NCBI GenBank assembly: GCA_944392765.1
Contig: CALXXU010000018.1
Span: forward strand, 1-39,429
Direction: 5' to 3'
DNA length: 39,429 nt
Source: an uncultured Anaerobiospirillum sp.
Lineage (GTDB): Bacteria > Pseudomonadota > Gammaproteobacteria > Enterobacterales > Succinivibrionaceae
Shown here: piece by piece, positions 17,429 through 25,270 of the stretch
Numbering within the stretch: the first letter of the stretch is position 1
How the letters are laid out: every line of letters begins with the position of its first letter
Notes under the pieces: generated by a model
The model's database searches: none
What the model was told of the DNA's origin: nothing
The model's input: the letters and a program-made list of their open reading frames with translations, nothing else
Position numbers and translations under genes: made by a program

Positions 17429-19792
17429 ATGGAACACCAAATGTTGCAACACCAAACCGCTGCCGCGCATGAGCAGCATTACTTCACCCCGGCTCCCAAC
17501 AGCGTTTTCCTGAGCACTCATCAGGACAGCCTGCGCTCCCAGCGCCAGGCCGTTGCCCCAAGTGAGCCCGACGCTGAGTCCACTGCAACTAAGGAGCGCT
17601 TAGCTGCAGAGCGCGCCGCTGCCGCGCGCGAGCGCTTAGCTCACGCGGCGCAAGTACGCGCGATCCAAAAGGCCCACCTGCAAAGCAAGGCGCAAGACTT
17701 TAACGCGTGGTTAGCTCAGGCCCCGCTTACCTCCAGCGCTGCTAGCGACATGCTCAGCACCGAGTCTGCTTCGTTACAGCTCAAGTCTGAGCTGTTAACT
17801 AAGCTCAGCACCTTCCCACCTAAGGCCCCCCAGATCACTTGCGCCTGCAAGTGCCTGCGCTCACACCTCATTGCCTTGGTTCCAGAAAGTCAGCAGGCTC
17901 TGGCCCATAAGCGCACTGAGGCCGAGCAGCTTAACTGCGACTACCTTGCCTTGGTGCTCAATTGCCTCAAGCCAGCCGCACGTCCTGCCTTCTACAATGC
18001 TTGCCTGACCAGCATCACGGCACTTGAGGGCCTAACCCGTGCCCGGCTCGAGCAGCAAGAACAAGCCGCTGACCAATATGCGCCTCTCACCTTGCGCACT
18101 TGGGCCCAGCAGTTCACGGGCGCCCCGGAAACGCAGTTAGTCCGGAACTGGGATCTGGCCGCACTCAGCCATTTTGAGTGCTGTGATTACGAGCTGCCCG
18201 CCCAGCCTAAGGCCTACGACGTCAAGCGCACCTGCTTAGCCTTAGGCGAGCGCGCCCAATGCGTCACCTTAGAGGCACAGCAGGCGATCAACGATCTGAT
18301 CTTGTGCGTTACCCGCCTGCAACCGCGTTACTTGGGAGGCGCCTTACCTAAGATCAACGCGCTCTTTAAGCGCGATGGCGCAGGCTTCATCCAAGGCTTA
18401 GCGGAATTAGGCTGCACCCTGCCCCAGCGCTATCCGTTAGTGAAGTTGCTGCGTCCTGAGATCACCTCACCTGATCCGACGGATCCAACCAAGCAGGAAG
18501 AGCAGATCAACGCCTATCTCAAGTCCACCGAGCTCAAGCTCAAAGGCAAGCTGCGCAAGCAGGCCGAGCGCAACGACGCACAGTTCCAACAGGAGCTGGA
18601 GCAAAAGGCCGCATTAGCCTCCGTCAGCGCTCCAGAACCACAGGATCACGACGAGCACTCAGCTCCCGCCGCCTCAGGCCAGCCTGATAACCGCGTAAGC
18701 GCCGCCGCTTCAGGCGCGCGCCCTGCGACCAACGCCAATCCGCTCAGTGCTCGCCCTGCGACTAACGCCGCCCCGCTCAGCGCGCGCCCTGCGACCAACG
18801 CCGCCCCGCTCAGCGCTCACCCTGCGACCAACGCCGCCCCGCTCAGCGCTCGCCCTGCGACTAACGCCGCCCCGCTCAGCGCTCACCCTGCGACCAACGC
18901 CAACCCGCTCAGCGCGCGCCTTGCGACCAACGCCGCCCCGCTCAGCGCTCGCCCAAGGATCGAGCCCGAGCAACCGGACTTTGATCCGAGCGACGAGGAC
19001 TATGAGGCCGAGGAAGCCGATCTAAGTGATCGCTCCAGGGACGATCCCGATCTGCCTCAGGCGGACTTTGACTCGAGCGATGAGGACGCTGAGGACGTCG
19101 ATCCGAGCGATCAATTCTGGATTGATCCAGATCAGCCTGAGGCGGACTTTGACTCGAGCGATGAGGACGCTGAGGACGTCGATCCGAGCGATCAATTCTG
19201 GATTGATCCAGATCAGCCTGAGGCGGACTTTGACTCAAGCGACGAGGACGCTGAGGATGACGATCTGAGCGATCGCGCCTGGGATGATCCAGAACAGCCC
19301 GAGGCGGACTGTGATTCAAGCGACGAGGACGATGAGTTTGACGATCTCAGCGCTCGCTCCTGGGACGAGCCAGAGCCATCCGAGTCTTCTTTTGCCCCGA
19401 GCGACAATGCCTATAAGGGGGTAGCTCTAAGCGAGCGCTCCTGGTTTGGGCCGGAACTGCCGCAGGCGCGCTTGGAGCCGGGCTACAAGGCTGAGAGTGC
19501 CGCGAACAGCTCCCACTTTACACACCGCGCTCCGCCAATCAGCACCAAGCAGTACTACCAGCAGAGCATCGACAATGAGCGGGGACGCCTGGGCCCGCAA
19601 GCCTCCTCAGTTCTTAACCGCCCGGTCTCAGAGCGCAGCGCGCAACTGTCGGCGGTTCCGGGCCAGGCGCAGCTCGATGGCGACATAAAGCTTGCGGGGA
19701 CAAGCCCGGCCGACACTAAGCCTAAGACCTGGCTTAGTCAGGGTAGATCCAAGGTCATGGATCTGATCGAGCGCTACACCAAGCACAACTAG
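17429..19792 (+). CDS. 787-aa repeat-rich acidic protein of unknown function
   Basis: I do not recognise a family. Residues 1-60 are polar; 58-90 are Ala/Arg-rich and helical; about 90-400 look folded, with Cys pairs (CACKCL, CCDYEL) and no membrane segment. Residues 431-507 hold seven copies of an 11-residue unit, RPATNAAPLSA. About 515-660 hold five or six acidic units of 27 residues built on DFDSSDEDAEDVDPSD plus a W-containing tail (FWIDPDQPE), two of them identical. The C-terminus, WLSQGRSKVMDLIERYTKH, is basic and amphipathic. AAGGA precedes the ATG. It lies last in a three-gene cluster between dnaA and rpmH. The acidic repeats are GATC-rich in the DNA (about 15 sites in 330 bp). A nucleoid or origin role is only a guess from position. 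Confidence 0.7.
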   Translation: MEHQMLQHQTAAAHEQHYFTPAPNSVFLSTHQDSLRSQRQAVAPSEPDAESTATKERLAAERAAAARERLAHAAQVRAIQKAHLQSKAQDFNAWLAQAPLTSSAASDMLSTESASLQLKSELLTKLSTFPPKAPQITCACKCLRSHLIALVPESQQALAHKRTEAEQLNCDYLALVLNCLKPAARPAFYNACLTSITALEGLTRARLEQQEQAADQYAPLTLRTWAQQFTGAPETQLVRNWDLAALSHFECCDYELPAQPKAYDVKRTCLALGERAQCVTLEAQQAINDLILCVTRLQPRYLGGALPKINALFKRDGAGFIQGLAELGCTLPQRYPLVKLLRPEITSPDPTDPTKQEEQINAYLKSTELKLKGKLRKQAERNDAQFQQELEQKAALASVSAPEPQDHDEHSAPAASGQPDNRVSAAASGARPATNANPLSARPATNAAPLSARPATNAAPLSAHPATNAAPLSARPATNAAPLSAHPATNANPLSARLATNAAPLSARPRIEPEQPDFDPSDEDYEAEEADLSDRSRDDPDLPQADFDSSDEDAEDVDPSDQFWIDPDQPEADFDSSDEDAEDVDPSDQFWIDPDQPEADFDSSDEDAEDDDLSDRAWDDPEQPEADCDSSDEDDEFDDLSARSWDEPEPSESSFAPSDNAYKGVALSERSWFGPELPQARLEPGYKAESAANSSHFTHRAPPISTKQYYQQSIDNERGRLGPQASSVLNRPVSERSAQLSAVPGQAQLDGDIKLAGTSPADTKPKTWLSQGRSKVMDLIERYTKHN
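18719..18949. repeat. 33-bp in-frame tandem repeat, seven copies
   Basis: Seven 33-bp units starting at 18719, 18752, 18785, 18818, 18851, 18884 and 18917, coding for the 11-residue unit RPATNAAPLSA with R/H and N/A/T variation. Copies are highly similar, so recent expansion is likely. Confidence 0.95.
19061..19384. repeat. 81-bp in-frame tandem repeat, acidic
   Basis: Units start at 19061, 19142, 19223 and 19304, with a diverged copy before (about 18972) and after. The first two are nearly identical. Each of these carries four GATC sites. Confidence 0.9.
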
Positions 19793-19869
19793 AGCAGCCT
19801 GGCCTGAGCCGCCCTGGGGAGGGCCTCTGGTTAGCAGGCCCGCCCTCATGGTTATGCTTGAGTACTATT

Positions 19870-20040
19870 TAGATCGGGCGTAATCTTGTGCTGAGATCAA
19901 GAACGGCATTTAGATCGGCTTTTGCGATCAAAAATGTTGAATATTTACTTGATCTGAAAGCGGAAAAATTTGTAAAATAAGGTATTCAAACTTTTGCCCC
20001 TAGGGTTGGTGTGTCCGTTGGACGATCAAAACTAGGTGTG
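19870..20040. other. GATC- and AT-rich segment with promoter-like sequence
   Basis: Six GATC sites lie between 19872 and 20026, with an AT-rich stretch (AAAATGTTGAATATTTAC) in the middle. TTGATC and TAAAAT about 18 bp apart (near 19951-19980) look like a plus-strand promoter. It may be an origin sub-part, a promoter for the downstream repeat transcript, or both. Confidence 0.45.
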
Positions 20041-20159
20041 CTGAAGGCTGTGGGATGCAAATCCCGCGCGCTTTTGGTACGTGGTGAAGGTTAAGGATTT
20101 CCTGTTACCAGGAATGAAGTAGCTAACAGTGCGCTTCTCTTAGTTGAGATGAAACTAGG

Positions 20160-20810
20160 CTTAGCCTTGAGCTCTCTTAACTTTGAGGATTGACGCTCGG
20201 TGCTTAGCTTTGAGCTCTCCTGAGAATGAGAGGTGGTTAAACCTTGAGCTCTCTTGTGAGATTGCCCAATTTGAGCCTTGAGCTCTCTACCTGAGATTGA
20301 ACTCGGTAGCCTGCTGCTCTCCTCTCGGTGGATTGAGCTTGGCGGGTGCTTTGAGCTCTCTTAGTTAGAATCGATTGATGCTCGGTTGCTTTGAGCTCTC
20401 ATCTTGCGGTGGCCTATCGCTGTGAGTTTGATTGAGCTTGGTGGCCTTGAGCTCTCTTCTAAATAAGATTGAGCTTGGCGCTTGCTTTGAGCTCTCCTAA
20501 GTGGGGATTGAGCGCGGCAGCCTTGAGATCTCTTGGGTATCGATTGACGCTCGGTGAAGATTGGGTCGATCTAATGAGATTGAGTTCGGTGCGATTGCTG
20601 TAAGTTCTTTGGGATTGAGCTTGGCGGTACCTTGAGCTCTCCCATGAGTTGAGATTGAGTTCGGCCACCATGTTGCTCTCTGCAAGGAGTGATCGATGTT
20701 CGCGGCCTTGAGCTCTCCTAAGTGCGGACTTCTGTGAAGTCAGGTGTTTAGTTGATTGAGTTCGGTTTGCTTGAGCTCTCGCCTTGAAGATTGAGCTCGG
20801 TGCGTCTAGC
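20160..20810 (+). repeat. About 16 degenerate GAGCTC repeat units, possible tandem-hairpin RNA
   Basis: The unit is roughly GATTGAGCTCGGTG, a few bases, CTTTGAGCTCTC, then 5-25 variable bases. Clear TTGAGCTCTC copies start at about 20167, 20210, 20244, 20278, 20351, 20391, 20447, 20487, 20632, 20708 and 20771, with weaker copies between. In RNA the two GAGCUC parts can pair. The common variants GAGCTT and GAGTTC keep pairing through G-U only on the plus strand. No ORF covers it convincingly. Confidence 0.7.
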
Positions 20811-21861
20811 ACGTTTCCTAAGAGGTACCTGTGGTTGCTTGTTCTCTTGGGCATGCGCAGCCTCAACTTACTCAACTTGAGTAGGGCGAGGGGCCTGCCT
20901 CGACTTAAGGTGCTTTCTTTGCGCCCCATCCTGAAGAGCTGCTTTGGCTCCTCGGTTGCTTAAACCAAGAACTGGTTGCAGTGTGCGCGACTACTCGGCT
21001 AGCTGCAGTTAGAGTCTTGGCCGGAATAGACTGGGAGCGGTCTACGGGTCTTTGGCACGTAGACTACTCTAAACTTAAGTCTGTTTTACGGCTGACTTAA
21101 CCCGCAGTGGGCTGTAGCGGTGCGCTGACAACGAGCGTTTGGTTTTTAGTGACCGGCCGACCAAGCCTGATTCTTCCTTGTTTTTTTGCGCAAAAAAAGA
21201 GCCTCGGGGAAGTGCGGCCTAAATTCTTAGGTTGTTGCCTCACAAGTCGTGGCTGCTATTAGCTCTTACGTGAGCTGGAAGGTCGAGGCTTACGCTGCTC
21301 TTATTGGCAACTCCAGCAAGGCATTTTGCGCTTGGCACGATCCCGTGCGCTTGCTCCTAATGTTAGGCATCGAGTGCTTTGTGCAGGCACGATGCGGTTT
21401 GCTGGCTAGCAACTTCACCCAGTCAGGAAACTCTGCGTTACGTAACGCCCTCATAGAACAGAGCATTACGGGCGGATTAAACCTTGGTTTGGTCCTAAGA
21501 TTTGCTGCAATCAGCGCGCACGGCCAGAGGTCTAGCCAAAGGCTACCAAAGGCTGATGGTGACTTGGTACCCCGGCACTTTGCTTAATTAGGTGGAGCAA
21601 AGTAAGTGGTACTCGGCACGCCTCAGGTGAGCAAGGCTTACGCCGTAAGGCTATGCCTTAAGGTACTTGGCACTGCCACTTGCCTTATGCCCACAGAGCT
21701 TTGCACGCAATCAAAGCAACTCTTCAGCCCTTTCCTTTTGAGCCTAAGACGCGTATGCTATGGGGCTCTCAAGGCTCAGGCGTTATGAACCTTGCAGGTC
21801 TAAATCTCCTCTTGAGGAGATTGTGCTGCCCCTGTTTTTGGGGGTAGGGGGCCTTATGGCT
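20811..21861. other. Gene-free segment before rpmH with several hairpins
   Basis: No convincing gene. Structures seen: GTCTACG with CGTAGAC near 21040, TTAAGTC with GACTTAA near 21077, a palindrome TTTTTTTGCGCAAAAAAA near 21182, and AATCTCCTC with GAGGAGATT at 21803-21822. Three GGTAC-N2-GGCAC motifs lie at about 21570-21670. A GTG-started 112-codon frame at 21249 lacks support. The stretch may be the 3' part of one long plus-strand transcript. Confidence 0.4.
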
Positions 21862-21887
21862 AAAGAGACCACTTCGTGGTCTTTTTT
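21862..21887 (+). terminator. Strong terminator upstream of rpmH
   Basis: AAAGAGACCAC and GTGGTCTTTTTT enclose a TTCG loop. It ends a plus-strand transcript in which I find no gene, 107 bp before rpmH. Confidence 0.85.
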
Positions 21888-21993
21888 GTGCCAGTTTTTT
21901 CCTTAGCTGAATACGGGTTCGTATCCAGCACCAGCATCGATGATTAAGGCACTGCCGCTGAGGCAATTGCCGCCCCTTTGGAGAATTTGTTAA

Positions 21994-22128
21994 ATGAAAC
22001 GTACTTTTCAGCCTAACGTTTTAAAGCGTAAGCGCACCCACGGTTTCCGTAAGCGTATGGCTACCGCTGATGGTCGCAAGGTTTTATCCCGTCGTCGTGC
22101 AAAGGGCCGCAAGCGTTTAACCGTCTAG
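21994..22128 (+). CDS. rpmH: 50S ribosomal protein L34
   Basis: A 44-residue basic protein, [18 protein letters not shown] at the start and [12 protein letters not shown] at the end, which is the L34 family over its whole length. It is a late-assembling component of the 50S subunit. GGAG lies ten bases before the ATG. rnpA starts 10 bp after its stop, the usual rpmH-rnpA pairing. The neighbouring dnaA, pointing the other way, is about 6.8 kb distant because of the enlarged origin space. Confidence 0.98.
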   Translation: MKRTFQPNVLKRKRTHGFRKRMATADGRKVLSRRRAKGRKRLTV

Positions 22129-22138
22129 TTACGCCGTA

Positions 22139-22507
22139 ATGCCTAACCATGCCTTTCCTCGGGAAGTTCGCCTGTTGACGCCCGAGGATTACGACCAGGT
22201 ATTTAAGAAGCCCGTACGCGCAGGTTGCAATGGCATATTAGTTCTTGCTCGCAAGAACGAACTGTCACATCCGCGCCTCGGGCTAATTGTGCCTAAGAAG
22301 GTGCTCAAACGAGCTGTATGGCGCAATCGGGTCAAGCGTCTGGTGCGCGAATCTTTTCGCTTAAGCCAAGATGGCCTGCCGAACGTCGACCTGGTCTTTT
22401 TAGCCAAGCCGGGCATAGGTGACCTGAGCAATCGCGACTTAACTTCTGCTCTTACACGGCTATGGGCTCAAATCTCTCGCCAATTGGGCAAAGCGCGATC
22501 CTCCTGA
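22139..22507 (+). CDS. rnpA: Ribonuclease P protein component
   Basis: Protein subunit of RNase P, which assists the catalytic RNA in removing 5' leaders from pre-tRNAs. The 122 residues are typical (E. coli 119). Family features are the N-terminal [27 protein letters not shown] and the basic [13 protein letters not shown] signature helix. It overlaps yidD by 46 bp in another frame, the usual tight coupling in this operon. Confidence 0.97.
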   Translation: MPNHAFPREVRLLTPEDYDQVFKKPVRAGCNGILVLARKNELSHPRLGLIVPKKVLKRAVWRNRVKRLVRESFRLSQDGLPNVDLVFLAKPGIGDLSNRDLTSALTRLWAQISRQLGKARSS

Positions 22508-22851
22508 TCCGCACCTACCAAAAAGTTCTAAGTCCTCTCTTAGGACAGCGTTGCCGCTTTTATCCGAGCTGTTCGCAATATACCCTCGAAGCCATCCAAG
22601 AATGGGGGCTAGCCAAGGGTACGTGGCTGGGAATGAAGCGCTTAAGCCGCTGCCACCCCCTAAATGAGGGCGGCTTTGATCCCGTACCTAGAAGAGATGG
22701 CACGGTATCAGACCTAGAGAGCGCTCAGGAAAATCCTACCGCAGACTCAAATCTTCAGGCTCAGCCTGAGGATTTGTCACACCCAAAGAAAACTGAGGCA
22801 GCCACGACTACTGAGGCTACTGCCACGCCGCCTAACTCATCCCAGCCGTAA
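22462..22851 (+). CDS. yidD: Membrane protein insertion efficiency factor YidD
   Basis: Small membrane-associated protein thought to aid YidC-dependent insertion. Family hallmarks are [29 protein letters not shown], and a [13 protein letters not shown] motif. The ATG at 22462 aligns with E. coli YidD's start. At 129 residues it exceeds the usual 80-90 because of a C-terminal tail rich in Thr, Ala, Gln and Pro, poor in hydrophobic residues and probably disordered. The start overlaps the end of rnpA. Confidence 0.95.
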   Translation: MGSNLSPIGQSAILLIRTYQKVLSPLLGQRCRFYPSCSQYTLEAIQEWGLAKGTWLGMKRLSRCHPLNEGGFDPVPRRDGTVSDLESAQENPTADSNLQAQPEDLSHPKKTEAATTTEATATPPNSSQP

Positions 22852-22860
22852 AGGCTCTGG

Positions 22861-22905
22861 GGGCTATCCCCTACTTAGGGCTATCCCCTACTTAGGGCTA
22901 TCCCA
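22861..22905. repeat. 17-bp tandem repeat after yidD
   Basis: GGGCTATCCCCTACTTA occurs twice in full and once in part, starting nine bases after the yidD stop. It is one of several short tandem arrays next to gene ends in this window. Confidence 0.85.
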
Positions 22906-22920
22906 GATAGCGCCTAGGGG

Positions 22921-22951
22921 CTCTTTTGTCCCTGACAAAAGCTCTATTTTG
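22921..22951 (+). terminator. Possible terminator after yidD
   Basis: CTTTTGTC and GACAAAAG form an 8-bp stem with a 3-base loop, followed by CTCTATTTTGG. The T run is interrupted and the stem is AT-rich, so it is a weak candidate. Confidence 0.45.
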
Positions 22952-23047
22952 GTTTGCGGGCTTAGTCTTGCGCCCTCAGCCTTGCGAGCGCGCGGTGAGG
23001 TTTGTTTGGCCTGGGCCCGTGCTGGGGCGCTCAAGCGGTAATTTGGG

Positions 23048-23053
23048 TATAAT
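23048..23053 (+). promoter_or_regulatory. Possible yidC promoter (-10)
   Basis: A perfect TATAAT lies 160 bp before the yidC start, in the 361-bp gap after yidD. The -35 position reads GGGCGC, so only the -10 half supports it. Confidence 0.4.
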
Positions 23054-23212
23054 AGGCGTTTGTCTTGGCTAAGGCGCCGCGCCCATTCTTCTCACTTTTT
23101 GTTCTGGTGGGCACCGTGCTTGAGGCAAGGCATAGGCACTATCCAAATTTTTGCTGGCTTCAGCTGGCAGGATTTGGGACGCTCGTACGCGGTTTGGTTA
23201 TCTGGTTGTGCC

Positions 23213-24865
23213 ATGGAACAGCAAAGAAACATCCTATTTATTCTTTTCTTAACTCTCTCCTTGTTCATCTATTGGTCTTGGGAGAGTGACAAGATCACGC
23301 TGCAGCAACAAGAAGAGTTGCAGGCGCAACGCATTGAAATGGCGGCTGCGGCTGAGAGCTCCGAGCAGGCTGTGGGCAAGCTCATCACCTTGCAAAGCGA
23401 CACCTTAAACCTGACCTTATCTTCGGTCGGTGGCGATGTCGTGGACGCCAAGTTACTGCAGGTTAAGCAAGAGTTAGGTAAGGACGATCCTTTCCACCTC
23501 TTAATGCGCGACCCATTATTCGTCTATGAGGCGCAAAGTGGCTTAATCGGTGCCAATGGCCCTGATTCCAAGGCCCGCCCGACCTATACCAGCGCCCAAA
23601 ACAGCTACGTGTTAGCTGAAGGCGAGGATAGTGTCAGCGCAGTCTTGACCTTTAGCCAAGACGGGGTTGACTACACCAAGACCTACACCTTAAAGCGCGG
23701 CTCCTATGTGGTCGACGTCACCGTAGACGTGCAAAACCACAATAGCAACGCCGTTTCCATGGCTTTCTATGGCCAGTTAAAGCAGACTGTGGACGCCTCC
23801 TTACAGCAAAACTCCGGTCTGTTTATGGTCGCAGGTGCTTATCGTGGCACGGCTTACTCTACCGCCGAGACCCGCTACGAAAAGAACACCTTAGAGGACT
23901 TAGTTGACCGTTCGCGCGAGCGCAATGCCGTCAATGTCGCCACCCCAGGCGGCTGGGTCGCGATGATTCAGCACTACTTCGTCTCGGCTTGGATCGGCGA
24001 TACCACCGAAGGCACGACCAATGTGATCTTCTCCAACGCCGCTAACAACGGCGCTGAGGCCATTATCGGTATTCGCACTGAGCCTACGACGATTGCCGCT
24101 GGTCAAAGCCACCAATTTAAGTCGCAGATGTGGATTGGTCCTAAGAACCAAGAGCAAATGGAGCAGTTAGCTCCTAACCTCGACCTGACCGTGGACTACG
24201 GCTGGCTGTGGTTCTTATCGATTCCTCTGTTTAAGATTCTGGAGTTTATCCAAGGCTTTATCGGCAACTGGGGCTTCTCGATTATTATCTTGACCTTAGT
24301 GGTACGTTCGGTCTTGTTCCCTCTGACCAAGGCCCAATACACCTCGATGGCTAAGATGCGCCTGTTAACCCCAAAGATGCAGGAGCTGCGTGAGCGCTAT
24401 GGCGACGATCGCCAGAAGCTGGGCCAGGAGACGATGCGTCTGTACAAGACCGAGAAGGTAAATCCATTAGGTGGCTGCTTACCGCTGCTCATCCAGATGC
24501 CTATCTTCATCGCCTTGTACTGGACCTTAATGGAGTCGACCGAGCTGCGTCACGCCCCATTCATTTTCTGGATTGAGGACTTGTCGGTACACGATCCTTA
24601 TTTCGTAACCCCAATCCTCTACGGCATCTCGATGTTCTTTATCCAAAAGATGTCGCCAACCCCAGTTAATGATCCAGTACAGCGTAAGGTGCTGATGGCA
24701 ATGCCTATTGTCTTCACCTTTATGTTCTGCACCTTCCCAGCAGGTCTGACTGTTTACTGGTTAGTCTCCAACTGCTTCACCATTCTCCAGCAGGTCATTA
24801 TCTACCGCTCGCTGGAAAAGAAGGGTCTGCATGTTAAGACGCCAGCTCCGGCTAAGTCCAAGTAA
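23213..24865 (+). CDS. yidC: Membrane protein insertase YidC
   Basis: Inner-membrane insertase that works alone or with SecYEG; E. coli YidC is 548 residues and this one 550. I chose the ATG at 23213 (MEQQRNILFILFLTLSLFIY), which starts the first membrane segment as in the family; the frame extends 51 codons upstream without family resemblance. The periplasmic P1 domain covers about 60-340. The conserved core follows, with LFPLTKAQYTSMAKMRLL, LGGCLPLLIQMPIFIALYW and the last segment near FPAGLTVYWLVSN. The tail is short and basic, ending PAPAKSK. A 20-bp repeat array begins inside its last codons. Confidence 0.97.
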   Translation: MEQQRNILFILFLTLSLFIYWSWESDKITLQQQEELQAQRIEMAAAAESSEQAVGKLITLQSDTLNLTLSSVGGDVVDAKLLQVKQELGKDDPFHLLMRDPLFVYEAQSGLIGANGPDSKARPTYTSAQNSYVLAEGEDSVSAVLTFSQDGVDYTKTYTLKRGSYVVDVTVDVQNHNSNAVSMAFYGQLKQTVDASLQQNSGLFMVAGAYRGTAYSTAETRYEKNTLEDLVDRSRERNAVNVATPGGWVAMIQHYFVSAWIGDTTEGTTNVIFSNAANNGAEAIIGIRTEPTTIAAGQSHQFKSQMWIGPKNQEQMEQLAPNLDLTVDYGWLWFLSIPLFKILEFIQGFIGNWGFSIIILTLVVRSVLFPLTKAQYTSMAKMRLLTPKMQELRERYGDDRQKLGQETMRLYKTEKVNPLGGCLPLLIQMPIFIALYWTLMESTELRHAPFIFWIEDLSVHDPYFVTPILYGISMFFIQKMSPTPVNDPVQRKVLMAMPIVFTFMFCTFPAGLTVYWLVSNCFTILQQVIIYRSLEKKGLHVKTPAPAKSK

Positions 24866-24929
24866 ATTTGGCTAAGGCCAAATAATTTTGGCTAAGACCA
24901 AGTAATTTTGGCTAAGTCCAAGTAACTGG
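24850..24929. repeat. 20-bp tandem repeat beginning in the yidC stop region
   Basis: Four 20-bp units, GGCTAAGTCCAAGTAAATTT and close variants, start at 24850, 24870, 24890 and 24910. The first includes the last codons and the TAA of yidC (24863-24865), so the array is a local duplication of the gene's 3' end. Confidence 0.95.
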
Positions 24930-25019
24930 CACTTAAAGCCTGAGTTTAAGTAATGGCGCCGGATCGTTAGTGCTGCATTGACTGACGGTTCGTCCTACTT
25001 AGCCGCCCCGCGCGGCCTC

Positions 25020-25075
25020 GCCCCAAATTCTGAGGTTCCCGTTCAAAAACCTTGAGGATTTGGGGCGCTTTTTTT
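25020..25075 (+). terminator. Terminator of yidC
   Basis: GCCCCAAAT with ATTTGGGGC, continued by AGGTT with AACCT, makes a long interrupted stem followed by seven Ts. Its T run overlaps the -35 of the next promoter. Confidence 0.8.
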
Positions 25076-25102
25076 GACAAGTTGCCATGAATTTGATTTA
25101 AG
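25074..25102 (+). promoter_or_regulatory. Promoter of mnmE and its structured leader
   Basis: A perfect TTGACA (25074-25079) is followed at 17 bp by TTTAAG (25097-25102), a 4 of 6 match to TATAAT. Transcription would begin near 25109, just before the inverted repeat at 25113-25226. Confidence 0.6.
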
Positions 25103-25112
25103 CTAGTGATGG

Positions 25113-25226
25113 AGTTTAAAAGTTTTTAACGTGCCTGCTCGCCTCGTGAAGCCTAATTGGATGGCTTGTATCTACGTATTGTCCGGCAAATCGCCCCATC
25201 AGCACGGCGTTAAATACTTTTAAACT
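25113..25226 (+). ncRNA. Candidate structured leader RNA of mnmE
   Basis: AGTTTAAAAGTTTTTAACG (25113-25131) pairs with CGTTAAATACTTTTAAACT (25208-25226) at 18 of 19 positions, enclosing 76 bases. The inside can form AAGCC with GGCTT around 25150-25170. The span starts just after the predicted promoter and ends 44 bp before the mnmE ATG. I know no RNA family that matches; it may be a regulator of mnmE, an independent small RNA or a small inverted-repeat insertion. Confidence 0.45.
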
Positions 25227-25270
25227 GGCTCACTAGGGCTTTGAGTTTATGGCTAGTACCTGAGGTTTTT

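Noticed and set aside
18710-19319. Other-frame ORFs with Arg-rich repeats within the 787-aa gene
   Set aside because: Tandem DNA repeats keep all frames open; only the main frame has a ribosome site and a long unique N-terminal part.
20160-20810. CRISPR array
   Set aside because: The conserved core is only 10-14 bp, degenerate, and unit length varies from about 35 to 60 bp. No cas genes nearby.
19990-21240. RNase P RNA, tmRNA, 4.5S or 6S RNA
   Set aside because: None of the conserved sequence cores of these RNAs that I know could be found.
21249-21587. 112-codon ORF before rpmH
   Set aside because: GTG start without a good ribosome site, mixed composition, no recognisable family, and it lies in a stretch rich in hairpins.
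21900-21950. tRNA gene, from GGGTTCGTATCC
   Set aside because: No acceptor or anticodon arm can be folded around it.
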